A stretch of 64,000 nucleotides of DNA from CAVVZJ01 sp963752755. GTDB taxonomy: Bacteria; Planctomycetota; Planctomycetia; Isosphaerales; Isosphaeraceae. Positions 47,966 through 56,443 of the stretch are shown piece by piece; positions within the stretch are counted from its first letter, which is position 1; each line of letters opens with the position of its first letter. A model generated the notes under the pieces. The model was not told the DNA's origin. It was given only the letters and a program-made list of their open reading frames with translations, and ran no database searches. Made by a program: the position numbers and the translations under genes. The stretch lies in contig CAVVZJ010000004.1 in assembly GCA_963752755.1 (NCBI GenBank), positions 682,001 to 746,000 on the forward strand, written 5' to 3'.

Positions 47966-50900
47966 CGGCGAGTCCGATCGCCGGTCCCGGCGGGCCGAAG
48001 CCCTGGCCGACTATCACCGCCGGCTCGGCCGCGGCGAGGCCGTGGACCGGGAGCGGTTCCTCGACGATTATCCCGACGTCGTCGCCGAGTTGCGGGCCCA
48101 CTGGGAGGCCGCCGACGCGGTGGCCGAGTTCGCCGCCGATCTCCACGACCAGGCCGGTGTGGTGGAACCGCCGGTCCTGATCCGCTACTTCGGCGACTAC
48201 GCCCTTCTCGGCGAGGTAGGACGCGGTGGAATGGGCGTCGTCTACGAGGCCCGGCAGGAGAGCCTCGGCCGCCGCGTCGCCGTCAAGCTGATCCGCGACG
48301 GCCACCTGGCCGACGACCGGATCGTCCACCGGTTCCGCCGCGAGGCCGAGGCGTCGGCCAGGCTGGCGCATCCGAACATCGTGGCCATCCACGAGGTCGG
48401 CGAGCATCAGGGTCAGCACTTCTACTCGATGGACTTCGTCGCCGGGCCGAACCTCGCCTATCTGCTCATCGATGGCCCGCTGCCACCGCGGCGGTCGTCC
48501 GAGCTGATCCGGGAGGTGGCCCTGGCCGTGCAGTACGCCCACGAGCAGGGGGTGATCCACCGCGACTTGAAGCCGCATAACATCCTGCTCGACCCCTCCA
48601 GCCGCGCCCGGGTGGCCGACTTCGGGCTGGCCAAGATCCTCGAAGCCGACGAGCCGGGCTCGACGGCCACCGGCCAGGTGCTGGGCTCGCCCGGCTACAT
48701 GCCGCCCGAGCAGGCCGAGGGCCGACCTGAGATCGGACCGGCCGCGGATGTCTATGCTCTGGGCGCCACCCTCTACGCCTGCCTGACCGGCCGGCCGCCG
48801 TTCCAGGCCGCCACGGTGATCGAGACCCTGGAGCAGGTCCGCCACGTCGAACCCGTGAGCCCGCGTGCCCTCAATCCGGCGGTGCCCCGCGACCTGGAAA
48901 CGATCACCCTGAAGTGCCTGGAGAAGGAGCCGTCGCGGCGCTACGCCTCGGCTGCCGCCCTGGCCGACGACCTCGGCCGCTGGCTCGGCCACGAGCCGAT
49001 CCGGGCGCGGCGGATCGGCCCGGTCGGGCGGCTGTCGCGGTGGTGCCGGCGCCGCCCCACGGTGGCCGCGCTGGCGGTCAGCCTGGTCGTCGTTCTCGTC
49101 GCCGGCTTCGGGCTCGTGACGGCCCTCTGGCTGGAGGCCCGCGCCGCCCTGCGAAGCCGGGCCGAGGCCCAGGTTCGGGCCTTGCTCGCGGCCGACCCCG
49201 AGGCGATCCCCACGATCCTCGCCGAGCTGGAGGCGTCCCGCGACGCGGTCCTGCCCTCGCTCCGGGCCCAGGCCCGCCGCGCGGACCTGACGCCCGGGCA
49301 GCGGAGGCGCGTGGCCCTGGCGCTGCGGCCCGTCGATCGCGGCCAGGCCGCGATCCTGCGGCAGGCCCTGAGGGACTGTCCCTTGCGGGAGTTGCCCACG
49401 ATCCGCGACGCCCTGGCCCCGGACCGGGACGCCCTGGTCCCGACCCTCAGGGAGAGCTTCCACGACTCGTCCGAACCGTCCGACCGCCGCCTCCGCACCG
49501 GCCTGGCGCTGGCCGCGTTCGACCCGGGGGGTCCGGACTGGACCGAGGCCGACGCGACCTTCCTGGTCGAGCGCACGCTCCGGGCCCATCCCGACGACTC
49601 GCGAACGCTCCGCCAGGGCTTACGGCCCCTGGCCGCCCGCCTGATCGAGCCGCTCCGCCGGCGCCTGCGCGACTCGACGGCCGCGGCCGCGGACCGCCGG
49701 TCGGCGGCCCTCGTGCTAGCCGATTTCGCCGCCAGCGACGGGCGTTTACTGGCGACCCTGGCCGCCGAGGCCGGGCCGGAAGAGGCCTCGATCTTCAACG
49801 AGATCCTGGTCACCGATTCCGCGACCCGAGCCGCTGCGATGCCGGCGCTCCGCGACCTCGCCCGCCGGTCCCCGACCCCGAATCTCGACGAGACCGCCCG
49901 CGTTCGCCTGGGGCGTCAGCGTGCCGGTGCCGCCCTGACCCGGATGGCCCTTGGGCAGGACGACGCGGTCGCCGACGTCGCCCGTCTCGATACCGACGAC
50001 CCGGAGGCCCTCACGCAATTCGCGTTTCAGGCCCGATCCCGCGGCCTCCCGGCGGACGTGCTCGCCGACCGGCTCCTGCGGACCGAGACCGAGGCCGAGC
50101 GTTCCCTGCTCCTCACCGCACTGGCCGACTATCGCCCGGAAGAACTCCCGCCGAACCTCCGAAAGACACTCAATCAGACCCTCGACGCCTGGTATCACGA
50201 CGAGCCGAGCCTGGCTGTCCATGGCGCGTGCATCGCGCTGCTTCGCGAGTGGGGCCGGGAACGACCACCTTGGGGCGACACCGGGCCGCCGGGTCCCGAC
50301 CCGACGGGCCAGCGGCGCTGGTTCGTGCGCCGCATCGGCGACGACGAGATGACCTTCGTCACCTTCCCGCCCGGTCGCCACGCCATCGGCACGCCGCTCG
50401 ACGAGGCGGACCGCGAAGAGGACGAGGTGCCCCACGAGGTCCAGTTCACCCGGCCGTTCGCGATCGCCGACCGCGAGCTGACCCCCGGCCAGTTCGAGCG
50501 GTTCCTCCGCGCCGACCGTTTACCGATCCTCCGCTACTTGCAGGTCGCCCTGGGCGACTGCGCCCCGACCGGCGACCATCCGGCCCTGGGAGTCGTGTGG
50601 TTCGAGGCGATCCTCTACTGCCGCTGGCTGACCCAGCAGGTCGGCCTCACCGAGTCCGATCAGTGCTACGACGACCCGGACACGATCGAAAAGGGACCCG
50701 ACGGGGTGCTCCGCCACTGGCCGTTCCACCCGGAGCGTGCCGGCTTCCCGCTCCCGACCGAGGCCGAGTGGGAAATCGCTTGCCGGGCCGGCACCCGGAC
50801 CCGCTACGCCTTCGGCAGCGACGCCGCGCTGTTCCCACGCTACGGCTGGTCCCTGGAGAATGCGCACGATCAATCGCACCTCGTCGGCACCCTCCAGCCC

Positions 50901-51179
50901 AACCCAGCCGGTCTCTTCGACATGCACGGCAACGCCTTCGAGTGGTGCCAGGACCTCTACGGCGATTACGACCTCGCGGCCACGACCGACCCGATGGCGT
51001 CCCCCGCGATGTCGCCAGGCCGTGTCCTCCGCGGTGGGAGTTGGATGAACGAAGCCCGGTTTTCGCGCAGCGGCCTGCGGATCTTCGCTTCCGCGACTCA
51101 GGTGCGCGACAAGATGTTCGGCTTCCGTCTCGCAATCACCTTGCCTTCGACGTCAGGGGAGCCGGACAAAAAGAGATAA
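47949..51179 (+). CDS. Ser/Thr protein kinase with HEAT-like middle and C-terminal FGE-sulfatase domain
   Basis: 1076 residues. Residues 80-330 form a Hanks-type kinase: LGEVGRGGMGVVYEARQ, VAVKLI (ATP lysine), HRDLKPHNILLD, DFGLAK and GSPGYMPPEQAEG. A single membrane segment lies near 372-394 (VAALAVSLVVVLVAGFGLVT). Then about 400 residues of alpha-helical repeats. From about 795 a formylglycine-generating-enzyme/sulfatase-modifying domain: MTFVTFPPGRHAIGTPLDEA, LPTEAEWEIACRAGTRTRYAFG, GNAFEWCQDLYGDYDL, RVLRGGSWMNEARFSRSGLRI and GFRLA at the end. The kinase faces the cytoplasm and the FGE domain should be outside. Coupled to the ECF sigma gene. The domain order is known from planctomycetes; its signal is not. 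Confidence 0.92.
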   Translation: MAGPPDGESDRRSRRAEALADYHRRLGRGEAVDRERFLDDYPDVVAELRAHWEAADAVAEFAADLHDQAGVVEPPVLIRYFGDYALLGEVGRGGMGVVYEARQESLGRRVAVKLIRDGHLADDRIVHRFRREAEASARLAHPNIVAIHEVGEHQGQHFYSMDFVAGPNLAYLLIDGPLPPRRSSELIREVALAVQYAHEQGVIHRDLKPHNILLDPSSRARVADFGLAKILEADEPGSTATGQVLGSPGYMPPEQAEGRPEIGPAADVYALGATLYACLTGRPPFQAATVIETLEQVRHVEPVSPRALNPAVPRDLETITLKCLEKEPSRRYASAAALADDLGRWLGHEPIRARRIGPVGRLSRWCRRRPTVAALAVSLVVVLVAGFGLVTALWLEARAALRSRAEAQVRALLAADPEAIPTILAELEASRDAVLPSLRAQARRADLTPGQRRRVALALRPVDRGQAAILRQALRDCPLRELPTIRDALAPDRDALVPTLRESFHDSSEPSDRRLRTGLALAAFDPGGPDWTEADATFLVERTLRAHPDDSRTLRQGLRPLAARLIEPLRRRLRDSTAAAADRRSAALVLADFAASDGRLLATLAAEAGPEEASIFNEILVTDSATRAAAMPALRDLARRSPTPNLDETARVRLGRQRAGAALTRMALGQDDAVADVARLDTDDPEALTQFAFQARSRGLPADVLADRLLRTETEAERSLLLTALADYRPEELPPNLRKTLNQTLDAWYHDEPSLAVHGACIALLREWGRERPPWGDTGPPGPDPTGQRRWFVRRIGDDEMTFVTFPPGRHAIGTPLDEADREEDEVPHEVQFTRPFAIADRELTPGQFERFLRADRLPILRYLQVALGDCAPTGDHPALGVVWFEAILYCRWLTQQVGLTESDQCYDDPDTIEKGPDGVLRHWPFHPERAGFPLPTEAEWEIACRAGTRTRYAFGSDAALFPRYGWSLENAHDQSHLVGTLQPNPAGLFDMHGNAFEWCQDLYGDYDLAATTDPMASPAMSPGRVLRGGSWMNEARFSRSGLRIFASATQVRDKMFGFRLAITLPSTSGEPDKKR

Positions 51180-51580
51180 TTTCCAAAAATTATCCTTGCT
51201 TTACAAATCTGCTGGGATCATGATCGCGGACGCGTGCGTGGACGTTGACTCGGATTCCGATTAGCCGCGACCGGCACGCGAGTATCCTCCTGGCTCGTGC
51301 AGAGCTGAGCGTGGAGACCCAGCCCGGCGTTGTCTCTGGGCGATGAGCCGCGAGATCCGACCGGCTTCCTCCGAAACCGGCGTTGTGATCTCTGCGCGCC
51401 CTCGCCGCGCGCCGTGGCTGTTGAGGACCCGGACTCCCGCCTACCGGGTCAACGGCGAGCCGAAGTGCGTCACAACTCGCAGCGATATTTTTTCGATTTC
51501 CGAAAATCAGCAAGGCGTTTTTGCGCCTCTGTGCAGTAGAGGTCTGATCCCGCGTCGCCTACCCGACCCGGTCCATCTTG
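51180..51580. other. intergenic after the kinase gene
   Basis: No gene recognised. An A/T-rich stretch gcgatattttttcgatttcc near 51481 stands out, possibly a terminator tail or promoter. The left end of the ISAzo13 copy follows. Confidence 0.4.
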
Positions 51581-52051
51581 TCAGGGGTTTGAAAGAAGGT
51601 AATTCTCCCGTATCCTGTAGCCTCTTCACCAGGAGGGCCAGGAGGTTACGGAGATGCGACCCGAACCTGAGATGATCCCCGTCCTGATCGATGCCGCCGA
51701 GGCCCTCACGGGCAGCCCGAAGCGGCTCTTCATGGCCAAGACCGTCCAGGCCATGGGCCGGGGCGGGCCACGCTGGGCCGAGGTGCATCTCGGCTGGTGC
51801 CGGGACACCCTCCGCAAGGGCACGCACGAACTCCGCACCGGCCTGACCTGCGTCGATGCCTTCCCCTGCCGCCGTCGCAAGCCCGCCGAGGAGCACTGGC
51901 CCCGACTGCTGGAGGATATCCGCAGCATCGCCGACGGCCAAAGCCAGGCCGATCCCAAGTTCCAGACCAAGAGGCTCTTCACCCGCATCAGTGCCGCCGA
52001 GGTCCGCCGCCAGTTGATCGCCACCAAGGGCGATACCGACGCCGAGTTGCC
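51581..52051 (+). mobile_element. ISAzo13-family element, left half
   Basis: The end tcaggggtttgaaagaaggt near 51581 resembles the inverted sequence aggcacctgaaagaagctat at about 54001, so this is probably the left terminus and that is the right. The element stops at 52051 where the IS3 right end begins. TGC at 52049-52051 is the target duplication shared with the other half at 54834-54836. Confidence 0.75.
51654..52051 (+). pseudogene. ISAzo13 transposase, N-terminal half
   Basis: Reads as the N-terminal half of an ISAzo13 transposase from ATG 51654: TGSPKRLFMAKTVQAMG, GRGGPRWAEVHLGWCRDTLRKGTHEL, RTGLTCVDAFPCRRRK, DPKFQTKRLFTRISAAEVRRQLIATKGDTDAELP. The protein is cut after the ELP codons by an IS3 end. 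The exact continuation PTPQTINTKLN appears on the opposite strand at 54836, so both halves come from one gene. Confidence 0.85.
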
Positions 52052-52655
52052 TGTGCTGGTTCAGCGTGAATTGGAATTCTTGCCGGTTGGTGTAAGCGAG
52101 GGGTCGGAACCTCCTGTCCCGGATTTCGCGGCCTCGTGCCGCGAGGGTTTGACGCTTGGATGCCAATCCCGGAGCCTTCCAGGGCGGGAGCGAGCACGGG
52201 ACCAGACGTTTCCGACTGGTCCCGGCTCCGGTCTTGGCCCCTGGGGCGACGCTCGGGGTGCTCCCCAGCAGAGCCCTATCCTCCGCCCAGGCTATCCCCG
52301 ATTGTCGTCGCACCACGACGCTCACGCAACCTCCCGCGACGCCCGACGCAGGCGACGGCGGGTTTCCCGCGCCTCCTCCAGCTTGCGATCCCGCTCGGCG
52401 AAGATCGTCGCGTCCAGACCGGCGAGCTTGTCCATCGGCGTCACATAGCCCAACGCGCTATGCAAACGCACGGTATTATAGTAATCAACATACGACGAAA
52501 TCAGACGCCGGGCCTCCTCCCGCGAACCGGGCGCCGCGGGACGAACGCATTCCCGCTTCAAGCGGCCGTGCCAACGTTCCAGCTTGCCGTTGGATTGGGG
52601 GTCGTACGGACTGGTCCGCACGTGCGTGATCCCCGCCACGCGGATGAATTCCTTG
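52052..52655 (-). mobile_element. IS3-family element copy A, right part only
   Basis: The right terminus tgtgctggttcagcgtgaat at 52052 runs through the element's 270-bp 3' non-coding region into the last 111 codons of orfB (stop 52322), minus strand. It is almost identical to copies at 56.2 and 63.35 kb. Homology ends abruptly at 52655 (within FKEFIRV of orfB). The 5' two thirds are missing. Confidence 0.9.
52322..52655 (-). pseudogene. IS3 orfB, C-terminal fragment (copy A)
   Basis: The last part of an IS3-type orfB: VAGITHVRTSPYDPQSNGKL, ERWHGRLKRECVRP with the catalytic Glu, and HSALGYVTPMDKLAGL. The two catalytic Asp residues lie in the missing part. No start codon is native. It is a remnant produced by the rearrangement that removed the left part of this IS3 copy. 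Confidence 0.88.
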
Positions 52656-52683
52656 TAAAGGATCAGCCGAGTTCAGAGCATTT

Positions 52684-53017
52684 GGGCGTAACCCGCTGCC
52701 CGCTCTCATCGGGCGATCTGCCTGAATTGCCGACGTTTCAGGGATTTGCGACGCGTGGTGGGCTCGGAATGCCGCCTCATCGTGAAGCCGGGCGGCGCGA
52801 CCGCCCGAGCCGTCGCCGGGTGGCCCCGATGGCCCGATGCCTCTCGGGCCTCGCCGTCTCAGCCTCGCTTGAGCTTTGGACCCGAGCCTATTCAGGCTGA
52901 AGATCATCGCCTCGGTGGTGGCAATGGTGACAAAAAATCACCCACTCCGGGGCGGCCCGGTCGCCACAAGTCATTGGCAAATAACGAACTCACGAGAGCG
53001 GGCTGCGGGTTACACCC
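52684..53017. mobile_element. 334-bp ISKra4-related MITE
   Basis: Its 24-bp inverted repeats (gggcgtaacccgctgcccgc at 52684, complement ending at 53017, 22 of 24 matching) are close to the ends of the full ISKra4 element at 56444-58062 (gggcgtgactcgctgcccgc). No transposase inside. It truncates the kinase-fragment gene on its right. No target duplication is visible, so one flank has probably been rearranged. Confidence 0.7.
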
Positions 53018-53917
53018 AAGTTATTTTGGAACGGCTCCTTATCGCCGGTCGCCTCGAGGGTGCGGCGAAGGGCCCCGGTGTGCGCGTCGAGGATCTCGAC
53101 CTTCACGCTTGGCCCCGACTGTTCCGCCAGGACGGCCACCGACCGGCCGTCCGGGCTGAAGGCCGCACAGGCGAAAACGCTCGGCCGCGACCAGAGCGGC
53201 GCGCCCGTCCGCGTGGCATGCGCGATGGTCTTCTCCCCGCCGCTGGCGAGCACCGTCTCGCCGTCGGGGCTCAGCCGGACGCGGGAGATCGTGCCGACTT
53301 GAGACGACCAAAGGTCCAGGCGCTTGCAGGTCGCCAGGTCATGCACGGCGACCTCCTCTTCCGACGCCGCGAAGGCGAGCCTGGCCCCGGCACCGTCGAC
53401 GCCGAAACTGGACCAGGACTTCGATGAGCTAATCGGGATCCAGTCGCCGACCTGCCGGCCCTCGAGTGTGAAGACTCCCATGACTTTGGAGAAGCCCCTG
53501 GCGACGAAACGATCGCCCTGGGGCAGTGCTGAGAGCTGCTCGACGCTCCCCTTGCCGGGGACGACCAGTTCCGCGGCAAGGTCCCGCGCGTTGGCCTGAA
53601 GGAAACGCCAGTTCGAATCGCGAAAGGACTTTGGCATTTGGTCGAGGATCTTCTGCGCCTCGACGAACTTGCCGAGATCGAACTCCTTCTCCGCGAGATC
53701 GAGCTGTGACGTGGCGAGCGCCTTCCGGGCCACTTCCTTCTCCCGCAAGGCGGCGGCCTCCGCCGCATCGGCTACCTCCTTGGCCGCCTCGGCTTCGGCC
53801 CGCGCCTTCTCGGCCTCGACGCGTGCTATCGCGTTCCGCTCGGCCAGGCGCGAAACCAGCCGCCGTCAGCAACGAGCCAATTGTGAACATCACCAGGACC
53901 GCCGAGAGCACGCCGCC
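53018..53917 (-). pseudogene. Ser/Thr kinase-type protein, TM + coiled coil + WD40 part only
   Basis: Minus-strand sequence of a planctomycete kinase C-terminal region: a membrane segment (VLSAVLVMFTIGSLLTAA), an alanine/glutamate coiled coil (VEAEKARAEAEAAKEVAD, then KALATSQLDLAEKEFDLGKF), PKSFRDSNWRFLQAN and WD40 repeats (ISRVRLSPDGETVLASGGEK, CAAFSPDGRSVAVLAEQSG). An indel lies near 53850. The kinase domain is missing at the 5' side, where ISAzo13 and a MITE sit, and the C-terminus is cut by the ISKra4-related MITE. Not functional. Confidence 0.75.
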
Positions 53918-53920
53918 TAA

Positions 53921-53998
53921 GAGCGTAAAACAAAACCTCTCAAAGCAGCGGGAATTTAGCTGGATTCGGGCCTCGACCGGGGGTTTTGTTTTACGCTC
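53921..53998. mobile_element. 78-bp MITE with TAA target duplication, IS5 (IS1031-type)
   Basis: Perfect 17-bp inverted repeats gagcgtaaaacaaaacc (53921-53937) and its complement (53982-53998), flanked by TAA on both sides (53918-53920, 53999-54001). The ends closely resemble the right terminus of the IS5 copy at the window start (gagcgtctaacaaaaccc on the minus strand), which would supply the transposase. It sits exactly at the junction of the kinase fragment and ISAzo13. Confidence 0.85.
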
Positions 53999-54001
53999 TA
54001 A

Positions 54002-54836
54002 GGCACCTGAAAGAAGCTATGTCTTCCGTGGCCTGCCTCGCTTGCGGGGGATCTTCACGAACCACTTCTCAAGCGAGGGCAGGCGGATCACCTCGGCCTC
54101 CAAGGCCTCCATCGCCCCCGGCGTCAGCTTCACCCCCGTGGCGTAGGTCGTCTCCACCACGCTGACCACCGGGTGCTTCCCTTTCCAGGTCATCGACCGG
54201 GCGAAGCCCAACACCGCCTCCACCGAGTCCAGCAGCGAGCCGTTCCCGTGCATCTCCAGGATGCCAAAGCACCGCTCGATCGGGTTGTCCTTGCTGTGAT
54301 ACGGCGGGTCGTCCGCCAACTGCACCGCCAGGCGGTACTTGCGGGCGAAGCCCCCGATCCGCTTGAGGAACGGGCTCCGCCGGCTGTGGTTCTCCGGGCC
54401 GTTGTCCAGGTTGATCACCAGCGTCTTGACGTGCAGGAACCGCAACCGGACGCCCTCCCACCACGGCTCCAGGCGCTCGGCGATGAAGTCGCTGGTGACC
54501 TTCGAGCGGGCCATGGACAGCCAGAGGTCGTCGGGCTCGGGCCGGAAGATGCCGAAGGGGGTCAGGGTCGCCTCGGGCTTGAAGTCGTGATCCACCGCCT
54601 TCGTGCCGGTCCGGCTCCGGCCCCGGCGTGAGAACGGGCCGACATTCACCGTCGCCTTGGCGTCGATCGAGACCCGCAGGGTGTCCCTGGCCCGGTCCGC
54701 CTCGGGGTTGACCACCTTCAGTTGCTCGAAGATGGCATCGGTCTGCGGGACTCTTTTTGGGGGCGGCACTTGGCCACCTTGGAGAGGCGATAGCCGAGCA
54801 TGTTGAGCTTGGTGTTGATCGTCTGCGGGGTGGGCA
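54002..54836 (-). mobile_element. ISAzo13-family element, right half (inverted)
   Basis: Starts at the right terminus near 54002 and ends at 54836 where IS3 copy B begins. It is the exact continuation of the left half at 51581-52051 but on the opposite strand. The last three bases before the IS3 end (TGC on the minus strand) duplicate the target. Confidence 0.85.
54017..54836 (-). pseudogene. ISAzo13 transposase, C-terminal half
   Basis: On the minus strand PTPQTINTKLNMLGYRLSKVAKC continues, after an indel near 54770, as VPQTDAIFEQLKVVNPEADRA, LRVSIDAKATVNVG (first Asp), LVINLDNGPENHSRRS (second Asp) and SKDNPIERCFGILE (Glu). The DDE triad is complete. It lacks the N-terminal half found at 51654-52051. 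Ends RKRGRPRKT. Confidence 0.9.
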
Positions 54837-54907
54837 TGTAGTGCCTCAGCCGAAACTGGAACGCTCCGCCGGTTGGGTTAGTATGGACCCCATCGGAGGC
54901 ACCTTCC

Positions 54908-55276
54908 ATGAGTCAGACCCGCAGGCACTTCACTCCCGATCAGAAGGCCCAGATCGTTCGACGCCACCTCATCGGCAAGGAGCCGATCTCCGACCTGGCC
55001 GATGAATTCGGCCTCCAGCCCAGCCAAATCCACAACTGGATCAAGCTCGTCCTCGACCAGGCCGCCAAGGCGTTCCAGCACGGACCCGGACGGCCCCCGC
55101 GCGTCGAGCCGCTCAAGGACCGCAAGATCGAGCACCTCCAGTCCAAGCTCGTTCAGAAGAACGAGGTCATCGCGGAACTCATGGAGGAACATGTCAAACT
55201 AAAAAAAGAACTTGGGGAACCCGGAATGGAGCCTGGGTTCCCCATGACACCCGCGACCAGATCGTCGATTTCGTGA
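54908..55276 (+). CDS. IS3 orfA (HTH protein), copy B
   Basis: 122 residues: RRHFTPDQKAQIVRRHLIGKEPISDLADEFGLQPSQIHNWIK is the IS3 helix-turn-helix, followed by a leucine-zipper-like coiled coil (IEHLQSKLVQKNEVIAELMEEHVKLKKEL). The run A_AAA_AAA at 55201-55207 is a slippery site for -1 frameshifting into orfB, followed by a GC-rich stem (gaacccgg ... cctgggttc). ATG 54908 follows ggaggcacctt. OrfA alone usually acts as a regulator of the OrfAB transposase. Confidence 0.9.
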   Translation: MSQTRRHFTPDQKAQIVRRHLIGKEPISDLADEFGLQPSQIHNWIKLVLDQAAKAFQHGPGRPPRVEPLKDRKIEHLQSKLVQKNEVIAELMEEHVKLKKELGEPGMEPGFPMTPATRSSIS

Positions 55277-56190
55277 ACCGCTGGACCGAACGCACCGAGT
55301 TGCCCGCCCGGCGGCTGCTGGGCTGGCTCGGCCTGGGCACCAGCAAGTTCCACGATTGGAAACATCGCTACGGCAAGGTCAACGAGCACAACGGCAAAGT
55401 GCCCCGCGACTGGTGGCTGCACGACTGGGAGAAGCAGGCCAGCCTCGACTACCACGAGCGGCATCCCCTGGAAGGCTATCGCCGGTTGACCTTCATGATG
55501 CTCGACGACGACGTGGTGGCGACCAGCCCGGCGAGCGTCTATCGGGTGCTCAAAGCCGCGGGCCGGCTCGACCGGCGGTCGTTCTCACCGTCGAAGAAGG
55601 GGACGGGCTTCGTGCAGCCACTGGCGGCCCACGAGCACTGGCATGGGGATGTTTCGTACATCAACGTCGGCGGCACCTTCGATTACCTCACCAGCGTGCT
55701 CGACGGCTTCAGCCGGGCGATCGTGCACTGGGAGATCCGCGAATCGATGACCGAACGCGACGTGGAGACGATCGTGCAGCGCGGCCTGGAACGCTACCCG
55801 GACAAGAAGCCGCGGATCATCAGCGACAACGGCGCGCAGTTCATCGCGCGGGACTTCAAGGAATTCATCCGCGTGGCGGGGATCACGCACGTGCGGACCA
55901 GTCCGTACGACCCCCAATCCAACGGCAAGCTGGAACGTTGGCACGGCCGCTTGAAGCGGGAATGCGTTCGTCCCGCGGCGCCCGGTTCGCGGGAGGAGGC
56001 CCGGCGTCTGATTTCGTCGTATGTTGATTACTATAATACCGTGCGTTTGCATAGCGCGTTGGGCTATGTGACGCCGATGGACAAGCTCGCCGGTCTGGAC
56101 GCGACGATCTTCGCCGAGCGGGATCGCAAGCTGGAGGAGGCGCGGGAAACCCGCCGTCGCCTGCGTCGGGCGTCGCGGGAGGTTGCGTGA
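55207..56190 (+). CDS. IS3 orfB (DDE integrase domain), copy B
   Basis: Read in the -1 frame after the slippery A7 run, giving an OrfAB fusion. An independent start at 55273 (GTG, VNRWTERTELPARRLLG) is also possible. HTH_21-type region, then rve core: HWHGDVSYINVGGTF (D), RIISDNGAQFIARDFKEF (D) and NGKLERWHGRLKRECV (E), D-D-35-E as in the family. Full length and free of stops, so this copy may be active despite the ISKra4 insertion downstream of it, which leaves the coding region intact. Confidence 0.92.
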   Translation, partial: RTWGTRNGAWVPHDTRDQIVDFVNRWTERTELPARRLLGWLGLGTSKFHDWKHRYGKVNEHNGKVPRDWWLHDWEKQASLDYHERHPLEGYRRLTFMMLDDDVVATSPASVYRVLKAAGRLDRRSFSPSKKGTGFVQPLAAHEHWHGDVSYINVGGTFDYLTSVLDGFSRAIVHWEIRESMTERDVETIVQRGLERYPDKKPRIISDNGAQFIARDFKEFIRVAGITHVRTSPYDPQSNGKLERWHGRLKRECVRPAAPGSREEARRLISSYVDYYNTVRLHSALGYVTPMDKLAGLDATIFAERDRKLEEARETRRRLRRASREVA

Positions 56191-56443
56191 GCGTCGTGGT
56201 GCGACGACAATCGGGGATAGCCTGGGCGGAGGATAGGGCTCTGCTGGGGAGCACCCCGAGCGTCGCCCCAGGGGCCAAGACCGGAGCCGGGACCAGTCGG
56301 AAACGTCTGGTCCCGTGCTCGCTCCCGCCCTGGAAGGCTCCGGGATTGGCATCCAAGCGTCAAACCCTCGCGGCACGAGGCCGCGAAATCCGGGACAGGA
56401 GGTTCCGACCCCTCGCTTACACCAACCGGCAAGAATTCCAATT

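Noticed and set aside
53018..54836. new defence cassette (kinase fragment next to transposase halves)
   Set aside because: The kinase piece lacks its catalytic domain and both ends are cut by mobile elements; the arrangement is explained by IS activity.
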